Shown here: piece after piece, positions 8,116 through 16,753 of the stretch | Layout: each line of letters begins with the position of its first letter | Numbering within the stretch: the stretch's first letter is position 1 | NCBI GenBank assembly: GCA_964650975.1 | Contig: CAZYWA010000091.1 | Coordinates: 1 to 19,416 of the forward strand | DNA: 19,416 bases | Direction: 5' to 3' | Source of the DNA: CAZYWA01 sp964650975 [NCBI: uncultured bacterium] | GTDB lineage: Bacteria; JADJOY01 | Translations under genes and position numbers: made by a program | The notes under the pieces: generated by a model | The model's database searches: none | Seen by the model: only the letters and a program-made list of their open reading frames with translations | Told to the model about the DNA's origin: nothing

Positions 8116-8132
8116 TTGGCGCGTTGCTTGCT
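8116..8132 (+). promoter_or_regulatory. Candidate sigma-54 (-24/-12) promoter upstream of the cytochrome c gene
   Basis: The 17-mer TTGGCGCGTTGCTTGCT fits the RpoN consensus YTGGCACG-N4-TTGCW with one mismatch in the -24 block (G for A), and has the essential GG-N10-GC spacing (GG 8118-8119, GC 8130-8131). It lies entirely in the gap after the DUF885 stop and about 66 bases before the cytochrome c ATG, which would leave a short leader. No enhancer site was recognised. Sigma-54 control is an inference from the match and the position. Confidence 0.42.
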
Positions 8133-8197
8133 GTATGAGCGGCACTCCAGTTTGTCAGCGGTTCTAGGGGCCATTCACCAATCGAGGAGAGGAAGCG

Positions 8198-8560
8198 ATG
8201 AAGCGTACGACCGCGGTGGTGTCGGGGATTTTGTTGCTCGCAGCGGCGGGGCGAGCGGCGGCGGCGGGGGATGCGGCCGCCGGCAAGGCGAAGTTCGACA
8301 TGCTGTGCACGAGCTGTCACGGCGTGGCCGGGAAAGGCGACGGACCGGCCGGTGCCTCGCTCAGTCCCAAGCCGCGCAACTTCACCGACGCGGCGTGGCA
8401 GAAGGCCACGGACGACGCCACGATCGCCAAGGTCATCAAGGGCGGCGGTCCCGCGATCGGCAAGTCGCCGCTCATGACCGCGTGGGGTGCAGCGCTTTCG
8501 GACGCGGATATCGCAAACGTGGTGGCCTACGTGCGCCAGCTCGGCGCCGCCGCGAAGTAA
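8198..8560 (+). CDS. Small periplasmic class I cytochrome c
   Basis: This 120-residue protein has a Sec signal peptide (MKRTT, hydrophobic stretch, Ala-rich cleavage region near residue 23). The mature domain carries a single haem c site CTSCH (C37, C40, H41) and a likely axial Met93 in SPLMTAWG, followed by the terminal helix IANVVAYVRQL. GDGPAGASLSPKPRNF is typical of small diffusible cytochromes of the c6/cbb3-associated type. GAGGAGAGGA at 8184-8193 is a strong ribosome-binding site. It lies upstream of a cbb3 oxidase operon in the same orientation, so a role as electron donor to the oxidase is a reasonable inference; other acceptors are possible. A stable hairpin 33 bases past the stop may end or attenuate its transcript. 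Confidence 0.93.
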   Translation: MKRTTAVVSGILLLAAAGRAAAAGDAAAGKAKFDMLCTSCHGVAGKGDGPAGASLSPKPRNFTDAAWQKATDDATIAKVIKGGGPAIGKSPLMTAWGAALSDADIANVVAYVRQLGAAAK

Positions 8561-8881
8561 GACCGGTCGAGACGCTGGGGCTCGTCGCTCGCCGGCTCGT
8601 CGCGCGGCGACGAGCCCTCGTGTCGAGTACGGAGCACGAACCGGGAATGCTGTTTCCGTACGGTAACTCGACTTTCTGGGTGTCGCCCTTCGGGGGCGCG
8701 AACGGTGGCGTCGTGCGGCGTCCGTCGCGGGCGCGAATGCACCAGTACCTGTATCGACGAGGCAATTCCGGCGAAAGGTGCTGGATCCGGCATCCCGACG
8801 AGGCGTGGCACACGACCTGCTCCATGTCGCGCGCTCGGCGTGGCCAGCCTCGCCCTTGCCGCTGCCATCGCCGATTCCCAG
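8561..8881 (+). other. Gene-free, hairpin-rich leader between cytochrome c and ccoI
   Basis: No convincing coding potential is seen in these 321 bases; open frames on both strands give low-complexity translations. Instead there is a string of inverted repeats. GGCTCGTCGC (8594-8603) pairs perfectly with GCGACGAGCC (8607-8616), and a second identical copy of the left arm at 8579-8588 could compete for the same partner. GTCGAGT (8622-8628) pairs with ACTCGAC (8666-8672), with inner TACGG/CCGTA. CGCCC (8684-8688) pairs with GGGCG (8694-8698) around a TTCGG loop. CCAGTACCT (8742-8750) pairs with AGGTGCTGG (8776-8784) through one G-U. No T-run follows the first stem. It may be a Rho-type terminator plus promoter region, an attenuator, or a structured leader RNA; I recognise no known riboswitch class. 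A promoter for the cco operon probably lies here but no boxes are clear. Confidence 0.5.
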
Positions 8882-11308
8882 ATGCCCGTCCAGTCGTCCG
8901 CGACTCCCCTGTCGATCACGACGCCGGTCCCCGACGAGAACTCGTCGCGGCGCGAGGCCGACGCGTGTCTGCATTGCGGGCTGCCGCTCGGGGACGGCGA
9001 TGATTCGTTCTGCTGTCTGGGCTGTCGCGCGGTCTACCGGCTGATCCGCGCGGAGGGGCTCGATCGCTATTATCGGCTGCGCGCCGGCGCTGGTCGCCCG
9101 GTCAGCGACCTGCGCGACGGTGTCCGTGACCGGAAGTGGCTGGAGCCGCTGGCGGAGCGCATCGCCGCGGCGCCCGCCGGGACCTCGCTCACGCTCGACG
9201 TGCAGGGCATCCACTGCGCCGCGTGCGTGTGGCTGATCGAGGAGCTTTTTCGCCGCGAGCCGGAAGGTGTGCGTGCGTTGGTGAATCCGGCGCTCGGCCG
9301 CGTCGAGCTCGCGGTGCGCGCGGGTTTCGACCTGGCGCGCTGGGTGGAGGCCGTGGAGCGCTTCGGCTACCGCTTCGGTCCGGCGCTCAAGGACGCGCGG
9401 CCGTCCTCGGACGGGCTCTTGCTGCGCGCCGGAATCTGCCTGGCGCTCGGCGCCAACGCGATGATGTTCGGTTTCGCGCTGCATCTCGGGCTGGTGGAGG
9501 GGCCGGTGCACGCGCTGCTCGTGCGTCTCGACGCGGTGCTCGCCACCGCGGCGGTGGCCGTGGGCGGCTCGGTGTTCATCCGCTCCGCGTGGCGCAGCAT
9601 GCGCATCGGGGTGCTGCACCTCGACGTCCCGATCGCGCTCGGCATCGTGCTCGCGTACGCGGGCTCGCTGGGGTCGTTCCTCTTCGCCGGCGGGCGCGCC
9701 GATTACCTGGACACCGTGTCGGTGTTCATCGCGCTCATGGTGCTCGGCCGCTGGCTGCAAGAGCGGGTGCTGGATCGGAACCGCCGCGAGCTGCTCGCCG
9801 ACGACGGCATCGACGGGCTGCTCACGCGCCGCGTGCGCGAGGGCCGCGTCGAGCTGGTGGGTTGCCGCTCGATCCGCGCCGGTGACGAGCTGCTGATCGC
9901 GCCGGGCGATCTGGTGCCGGTCGACGCGCATCCGATCGATCGTGCCGCGACGCTCACGCTCGACTGGATCGACGGCGAGTCGCAACCGCGTGCGTTCGAG
10001 CCTGGGACACTGGCGCCCGCGGGATCCTTCAACGCGGGCCGGACGGCGGTGCGGATGAGCGCCGCCACCGATTTCGCGGCGTCACCGATCGTGCGGCTGC
10101 TCGCGACGCCTCGCGCCCGCGCGGCCGACTCCGCCAGGTCGACCGTCTGGTGGCAGCACGTCGCGTCGGGCTGGGTCGTGGGAGTGCTGGTGGCCGCCGC
10201 GGCGGCGCTCGCTGGCTGGTGGATCGCGACGGGCAGCGCCTTGCGCGCGCTCGAGGTCACCACGGCCGTGCTGGTGGTGACCTGCCCCTGTGCCTTCGGG
10301 ATCGCGACGCCGCTCGCCTACGAGCTGGTGCAGGCCGGCTTGCGGCGGAACGGGCTCTTCGTGCGTTCCGCCGGATTCCTCGATCGCGCGGTGTCGGTGC
10401 GCCGCGTGGTCTTCGACAAGACCGGCACGCTCACCACCGGAGCGCTGCGGCTCGCGAAGCCTTCGGTCCTCGACGCGCTGAGCGATGCGGAGCGCCAGAC
10501 GCTCTTCGAGCTGGCGTCGTGCAGCAGCCATCCCAAGAGTGCCGCGGTGCGGCGCGCGCTCGAGGATCGCGGGCTGGTGCTCCGCGGCGAGGCTGCCGCG
10601 GCTGCCGCGGTCGAGCTGGCCGGCGCCGGCGTCGAGGCGCGCCCGGATGGTCACAGCGCCCGACTCGGCTCGCCGGCCTGGGCCGCGGGACTCGAGGACA
10701 GCGACTCGGATCTGGTGTTCTCGGTCGACGGCGTGGCGCGAGCCGAGCTCGACACGTCCGAGGAGCTGCGCCCCGACGCCCGCGCGGAGCTCGAGCGGCT
10801 CGCCGGCGACGGCTACGAGACCTGGATCTTGAGCGGTGACGCGCGCGAGCGCGTGACCAAGCTCGCCGGTGCGGTGGGTGTGCCCGGCGAACGCGCCGTC
10901 GGCGGCGCCAAGCCCGAGGCGAAGCTCGCCTGGCTCGAGGCGCACGATCGTCAGGACACGCTGGTGGTGGGCGACGGGATCAACGACAGCCTGGTGGTCT
11001 CCGCGGCCTGGTGCTCTGGCACGCCCGCCGTCGATCGCCCCTTCATGGCGGCGCGCAGCGATTTCTATTTCACCACCGCGGGTCTGGCGCCGCTCCGGCG
11101 CGCGCTCGGTGCCGCGGTCCGGCTCCGCGCCGTGCTGCGCCGCAACCTCGGCTTCGCGATCGCCTACAACGGGGTGGCGGTGGCGGTGGCGTGGGCCGGG
11201 TGGATGAAGCCGTGGCTCGCGGCGGTGGCGATGCCGTCGAGCTCGATCGCGATCGTCGCGGCGACCGCCGCGGCGCTGGGGTCGAGGAGCAGCACGTGGA
11301 GGTCCTGA
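8882..11308 (+). CDS. ccoI: CcoI/FixI-type copper-translocating P1B-ATPase
   Basis: The 808-residue protein pumps copper across the inner membrane for assembly of the cbb3 oxidase CuB site. In order: an N-terminal Cys cluster typical of CcoI (C29-x2-C32 and CCLGC at 44-48); a heavy-metal-associated domain with GIHCAACVWLIEE (C112, C115); paired helices around 190-310; the actuator domain; the CPC metal site (C468-P-C470) in the sixth helix; DKTGTLT with phospho-acceptor D512; SSHPKS (HP motif); GDGIND at 697-702; and two final helices with MPSSS. The actuator loop reads IDGESQP, with Asp where TGES usually has Thr. ATG 8882 was chosen because family similarity begins soon after; its ribosome-binding site is weak, and GTG at 8840 is an in-frame alternative. 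It is the first gene of the tightly packed operon and overlaps ccoS by 13 bases. Confidence 0.95.
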   Translation: MPVQSSATPLSITTPVPDENSSRREADACLHCGLPLGDGDDSFCCLGCRAVYRLIRAEGLDRYYRLRAGAGRPVSDLRDGVRDRKWLEPLAERIAAAPAGTSLTLDVQGIHCAACVWLIEELFRREPEGVRALVNPALGRVELAVRAGFDLARWVEAVERFGYRFGPALKDARPSSDGLLLRAGICLALGANAMMFGFALHLGLVEGPVHALLVRLDAVLATAAVAVGGSVFIRSAWRSMRIGVLHLDVPIALGIVLAYAGSLGSFLFAGGRADYLDTVSVFIALMVLGRWLQERVLDRNRRELLADDGIDGLLTRRVREGRVELVGCRSIRAGDELLIAPGDLVPVDAHPIDRAATLTLDWIDGESQPRAFEPGTLAPAGSFNAGRTAVRMSAATDFAASPIVRLLATPRARAADSARSTVWWQHVASGWVVGVLVAAAAALAGWWIATGSALRALEVTTAVLVVTCPCAFGIATPLAYELVQAGLRRNGLFVRSAGFLDRAVSVRRVVFDKTGTLTTGALRLAKPSVLDALSDAERQTLFELASCSSHPKSAAVRRALEDRGLVLRGEAAAAAAVELAGAGVEARPDGHSARLGSPAWAAGLEDSDSDLVFSVDGVARAELDTSEELRPDARAELERLAGDGYETWILSGDARERVTKLAGAVGVPGERAVGGAKPEAKLAWLEAHDRQDTLVVGDGINDSLVVSAAWCSGTPAVDRPFMAARSDFYFTTAGLAPLRRALGAAVRLRAVLRRNLGFAIAYNGVAVAVAWAGWMKPWLAAVAMPSSSIAIVAATAAALGSRSSTWRS

Positions 11309-11489
11309 TCCTCTTGATCGCGGTGAGCCTGGTGCTCGCGACCGCCGCCGTCGGTTTCTTCACCTGGACGGTGATCCAGCGCACCCACGAGCACAGCGAT
11401 CGCCTGACGCTCTTGCCGCTCGATTCAGACGAGTCCTCCACGGCGAAGCTGTTACGGGACCCGCTCAAGGAAGGAAGGGAAGACGCTCG

Positions 11490-11493
<4 letters not shown>
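11296..11493 (+). CDS. ccoS: CcoS-like cbb3 oxidase maturation protein
   Basis: This 65-residue protein starts at a GTG inside the end of ccoI (GAGGAG upstream). It has one N-terminal membrane helix (VLILLIAVSLVLATAAVGFFTW) followed by a short acidic cytoplasmic tail with DSDES. CcoS proteins have exactly this plan: one helix, a W-x-V turn, then an acidic stretch. They are needed for haem and copper incorporation into CcoN. Overlap with ccoI is 13 bases, and its TGA overlaps the ccoNO ATG (ATGA). Position directly after ccoI is the standard place for ccoS. The usual Gln-Phe-Asp-Asp motif after the helix is replaced by RTHEHSD, so the call rests on size, topology and neighbourhood more than residue identity. 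Confidence 0.82.
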
Positions 11494-13828
<2,335 letters not shown>

Positions 13829-13832
<4 letters not shown>

Positions 13833-14005
13833 TCGGCTTGCTCGCGAGCGAGCACTTCGCGAAGAGCCCGTTCCTGAGCTTCGCGATCGTGGCGCTCTTG
13901 ATCTTCATGGTGGTGTTCACCGTGACGACGATCCGCACGCTGCTCACCCAGCGGGGCGAGATCGCCGCTCTCGAGCGGCTGCCGCTGGAGGTGGACGATG
14001 AATGA
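13829..14005 (+). CDS. ccoQ: CcoQ-like small subunit of cbb3 oxidase
   Basis: A 58-residue frame starts with the ATG overlapping the ccoNO stop (ATGA). It has a very strong ribosome-binding site, AGGGAGGT at 13816-13823, and ends 8 bases inside ccoP. The product has one membrane helix (FLSFAIVALLIFMVVFTVTTI, about residues 15-36) and a charged cytoplasmic tail with GEIAALERLPLEVDDE. CcoQ/FixQ proteins have this size and single-helix topology and sit between ccoO and ccoP; they stabilise the interaction of CcoP with the core. Sequence identity in this family is low, so location and topology carry the call. Confidence 0.85.
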
Positions 14006-14594
14006 CGCGAGACGCAAAGACGAGATCCAGGGCGAGATCGTCCACGAGTACGACGGCATCGAGGAGGCCGACAACGCGTTGCCGCGCTGGTGGCTCGCCA
14101 TCTTCCTCGCGACGATCGTGTTCGGCGTCGGCTACTGGTTCTACTACCACGAGCTCCGGCTCGCGCCGCTGCCTGCGGCGCAGCTCGAATCCGACCTCGC
14201 CAAGCTCAAGGCGACCGAGGCCGCCGCGCCGGCGGTCACCGACGACATGCTGGTGGCGCTTTCGGAGAATCCCGCCGCCGTCGCCGAAGGCAAGGACACG
14301 TTCGGCAAGTTCTGCATCGCCTGCCACGCGGCGCAAGGGCAGGGCGTGATCGGGCCGAACCTCACCGACAAGTTCTGGATCCACGGCGGAGCGCCCACCA
14401 ACATCCTCGACACGGTGTCGAAGGGCGTGCTCACCGCGGGAATGCCGTCGTGGGAAGGGCCGCTCGGTCCACAGGGCGTCCAGAAAGTGGTCGCGTACGT
14501 GCTGACGCTGAGGAACACCGACGTCCCCGGCAAGCCGCCGCAAGGCGACCCGTGGCCTCCCGAGCCCGGCGCCAAGCCCAAGACGGGCGGATGA
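13998..14594 (+). CDS. ccoP: CcoP-like subunit III of cbb3 oxidase, monoheme form
   Basis: This 198-residue protein begins with the FixP/CcoP N-terminal domain: EIVHEYDGIEEADNALPRWW (about 13-32) followed by one membrane helix (33-50). The periplasmic part holds a single haem c site CIACH (C106, C109, H110), then GPNLTDKFWIHGG and axial Met149 in AGMPSW. This matches the first haem domain of ordinary CcoP. Standard CcoP proteins are near 300 residues and have a second CxxCH domain; here the chain ends in a Pro/Gly-rich tail instead, with its stop just before ccoG. There is no sign of a frameshift, because the tail runs cleanly into the operon. The role is electron entry to CcoNO from soluble cytochrome c. 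GGAGGTGG at 13987-13994 is a good ribosome-binding site. Confidence 0.92.
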   Translation: MNDARRKDEIQGEIVHEYDGIEEADNALPRWWLAIFLATIVFGVGYWFYYHELRLAPLPAAQLESDLAKLKATEAAAPAVTDDMLVALSENPAAVAEGKDTFGKFCIACHAAQGQGVIGPNLTDKFWIHGGAPTNILDTVSKGVLTAGMPSWEGPLGPQGVQKVVAYVLTLRNTDVPGKPPQGDPWPPEPGAKPKTGG

Positions 14595-14597
14595 ACG

Positions 14598-16004
14598 ATG
14601 TCCGCCGCCCTGGCCGTACTGGGTGAGAAGCCCGGCTCGCTGCGGCAAGACGGCAGCCGGCGCTTCGTCCAGCCGGCCGACGTGCGGGGCCGCTTCACGC
14701 GGCTGCGCTGGGTGGTGTTCGCGGCGCTGATCGCGGTCTACGCGGCGCTGCCGTGGATCTCGGTCGGGGGGCACCCGGCGATCTTCCTCGACATCGAGCA
14801 CCGCCGCTTCTTCCTGTTCGGCGCCACGTTCAACGCGCAGGACGCGTGGCTGGTGTTCTTCCTGGTGTCGGGAGTGGGGTTCGGGCTCATCGCGCTCACC
14901 GCCGTGCTGGGACGCGTGTGGTGCGGCTATGCGTGTCCACAAACCGTCTTTCTGGAGGGTGTTTATCGACGCGTCGAGCGCTGGCTCGAGGGGCCGCGCG
15001 AGAAGCGCCTGCGGCGCAACAAGGGGCCGTGGAGCTTCGACAAGCTGTGGAGGAAGACCGCCAAGCACGCGATCTTCGCGGCGCTGTCGCTGGCGCTGGC
15101 GCACGTGTTCCTGAGCTATTTCACGTCGCTCGATCAGCTCTTCCACTGGGTGCGCACGAATCCCGCACGGCATCCGGAGGCGTTCGGCTGGGTGATGAGC
15201 CTCGCGCTCGTCATGTACGTGAACTTCGCCTGGTTCCGCGAGCAGCTGTGTCTCATCGTGTGCCCGTACGGCCGGCTCCAGTCGGTGCTCACCGACCGCG
15301 ACTCCATCGTGATTGGCTACGACGAGCGGCGCGGCGAGCCGCGCGGGAAGGTAGGACGAGAAGGCGCTGGCGATTGCATCGACTGCAAGCGTTGCGTGGT
15401 GGTGTGTCCGACCGGCATCGACATCCGGAACGGCCAGCAGCTCGAGTGCGTCGGCTGCGCGGCGTGCATCGATGCCTGCGACGAGATCATGGAGAGCGTG
15501 GGACGGCCGCAAGGGCTGGTCCGCTACGACTCCTTGAACGGACTCGAGGGTGCGCCGCGGCGGATCCTGAGGCCGCGGCTCGCGCTCTACGCGGTGCTGG
15601 GGCTCGTGGGGCTGGTGGTGGCCTCGACCGCGTTCGCGCGCCGCGTTCCGTTCGAGGCCAATTTGCTGCGCGCGCAGGGGCCGCCGTTCATCGTGGAGGG
15701 CGGCCTGGTCCGGAACGTCTTCAACGTCCACCTGGTGAGCAAGTCGCCGGCGACGGTGACGATGCGCGTGGTCGCGGCCGCTTCGCATGCCGGGCTCGAC
15801 TACATCGTGCCCGTTCCCAGCGTCACGATTCCCTCGCTGGGAAGCGTGAGCGTCCCGGTGATCGTGACGGCGCCCGCCGATCGGGCGCCGTCCGGGCTTC
15901 GCGTTGAGCTCGAAGCGAGCATGGACGGGCTCTCGTCGCCGCCGCTCGAGATCTCGGCTCCATTCCTGACACCCCATCGCGACGTGGAGCGCGCCGCGAG
16001 ATGA
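14598..16004 (+). CDS. ccoG: CcoG/FixG/RdxA polyferredoxin membrane protein for cbb3 assembly
   Basis: The 468-residue membrane protein carries iron-sulfur sites and works in cbb3 oxidase maturation, where CcoG proteins have been linked to reduction of Cu(II) to Cu(I). After an N-terminal cytoplasmic stretch come about four helices, with CGYACPQTVFLEGVYRRVE (membrane Cys motif) and a further CLIVCPYGRLQ segment. Two ferredoxin clusters follow: C260-x2-C263-x2-C266-x3-C270-P and C284-x2-C287-x2-C290-x3-C294. A fifth helix near 328-350 leads to a C-terminal immunoglobulin-like FixG domain (about 365-460) in the periplasm. The ATG lies 3 bases after the ccoP stop; the TGA overlaps the next start (ATGA). 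A ccoH gene normally follows ccoG; none is seen here. Confidence 0.96.
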   Translation: MSAALAVLGEKPGSLRQDGSRRFVQPADVRGRFTRLRWVVFAALIAVYAALPWISVGGHPAIFLDIEHRRFFLFGATFNAQDAWLVFFLVSGVGFGLIALTAVLGRVWCGYACPQTVFLEGVYRRVERWLEGPREKRLRRNKGPWSFDKLWRKTAKHAIFAALSLALAHVFLSYFTSLDQLFHWVRTNPARHPEAFGWVMSLALVMYVNFAWFREQLCLIVCPYGRLQSVLTDRDSIVIGYDERRGEPRGKVGREGAGDCIDCKRCVVVCPTGIDIRNGQQLECVGCAACIDACDEIMESVGRPQGLVRYDSLNGLEGAPRRILRPRLALYAVLGLVGLVVASTAFARRVPFEANLLRAQGPPFIVEGGLVRNVFNVHLVSKSPATVTMRVVAAASHAGLDYIVPVPSVTIPSLGSVSVPVIVTAPADRAPSGLRVELEASMDGLSSPPLEISAPFLTPHRDVERAAR

Positions 16005-16723
16005 TCGCCGAGGCGCTGCTCGCGGGAGCCGTGGCCGGTTGCGCGAGCGTTCCACATTGCGGCGCCATGTGCGGCCCGCTGGCGGCCTTCGCGTGCTCGC
16101 GGCGTGCTCGCGGCGCCTCGATGTGGCGGTATCAGGCGGGACGGCTGGTCGGTTACGGCGCGCTGGGTGTGGTGGCGGGAACCGTGGGCGGCACGGCGGC
16201 GGCGCTGATCGCCGGACCCTGGTGGGCGGCACTGGTCTCGTGGGCGCTCGCATCGGCGCTGGCCGTGGCGGCGCTCCGCAGCTGGCAGCTCGCCGGGCCT
16301 CAGAAACGAGAGCGGGCCCCAAGCCGTGTGGAGCTACGGCCGTGGGCGGAGCAGGCGCCGTCGCTCTTCGAGCGGGTCGCGGCGGCGCTGCCGCGAGAGC
16401 CGGCGGCGTTCGGCGCCGCGACGGCGCTCTTGCCCTGCGGCGCGCTCGCGGCCAGCGCCGGCCTCGCGGCCACCACCGGGTCGGCCGTCGGCGGCCTCGT
16501 CACCATGCTCGCCTTCGCGGCGGTGAGCGGTAGCGCGCTGCTGGCGGCGGCCTGGCTCGCGCGACGTTTCGCGGGCGCCACGCGGCGCTCGTGGCAACGA
16601 GTGCTGGCCGTGGTCCTGGTGGTGGGCGCCGCGGTGCTGGTGGCGCGGCCGGTGCCGGCGCTGCTCGCCGGTGGCCCGGCCCCTTGTCACGGCGGTTCGA
16701 TCGAACGCGCTCCGGGCCGGTGA
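16001..16723 (+). CDS. TauE/SafE (DsbD_2-like) family membrane protein, last gene of the cco operon
   Basis: This 240-residue polytopic protein begins with HCGAMCGPLAAF (H19, C20, C24), the hallmark of the 'sulfite exporter TauE/SafE' DsbD_2-like family (COG2836). It continues with YQAGRLVGYGALGVVAGT and a later LLPCGALAASAGLA helix, again characteristic. About six membrane segments are visible. Members are often found in cco loci and are suspected of moving copper or reducing equivalents, but this is not established; the conserved Cys and His would suit metal handling. The C-terminal end has an extra CHGG. It overlaps the ccoG stop by four bases, so it is translated with the operon. An 11-base motif is repeated in tandem at 16091-16112 inside the coding region. 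The gene ends 13 bases from the convergent membrane-protein gene. Confidence 0.87.
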   Translation: MIAEALLAGAVAGCASVPHCGAMCGPLAAFACSRRARGASMWRYQAGRLVGYGALGVVAGTVGGTAAALIAGPWWAALVSWALASALAVAALRSWQLAGPQKRERAPSRVELRPWAEQAPSLFERVAAALPREPAAFGAATALLPCGALAASAGLAATTGSAVGGLVTMLAFAAVSGSALLAAAWLARRFAGATRRSWQRVLAVVLVVGAAVLVARPVPALLAGGPAPCHGGSIERAPGR

Positions 16724-16730
16724 CCGCGAC

Positions 16731-16753
16731 CCCGGCTCAACCGGTGAGCCGGG
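16731..16753. terminator. Perfect hairpin at the convergent gene junction
   Basis: CCCGGCTCA (16731-16739) pairs fully with TGAGCCGGG (16745-16753), a 9-bp stem with a 5-nt loop. It straddles the 13-base gap between the end of the cco operon and the end of the convergent membrane-protein gene, and contains the latter's stop codon. No T-run follows on either strand, so a bidirectional terminator is inferred from position and stability. A separate 12-bp perfect palindrome, GTTCGATCGAAC, lies just inside the operon end at 16695-16706. Confidence 0.45.

Noticed and set aside
8742-8784. Part of the leader compared with c-di-GMP (GEMM-I), cobalamin, TPP and SRP RNA signatures.
   Set aside because: The conserved core sequences of those RNAs are not present; only generic stems were found.
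8472-8825. A 117-codon minus-strand open frame across the cytochrome c / ccoI gap, a possible hidden gene.
   Set aside because: The product is Arg/Pro/Ser-rich without any domain, it overlaps the well-supported cytochrome c gene antisense, and it has no visible ribosome-binding site.
8705-8881. N-terminal extension of CcoI back to 8705.
   Set aside because: The extra residues lack family similarity and look like translated leader; the Cys-rich CcoI domain starts soon after ATG 8882. GTG 8840 stays a minor alternative.
16091-16112. Tandem duplication of GCGTGCTCGCG inside the TauE/SafE gene, possibly a frameshifting insertion.
   Set aside because: Recognisable family motifs lie in the same frame on both sides and the spacing between them looks normal, so a recent 11-base insertion is unlikely.
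13944-16322. Very long minus-strand open frame (792 codons) opposite ccoP, ccoG and the TauE/SafE gene.
   Set aside because: It is antisense to three genes with clear catalytic motifs and its translation is low-complexity Arg/His/Pro/Ala-rich; long shadow frames are normal at this GC content.
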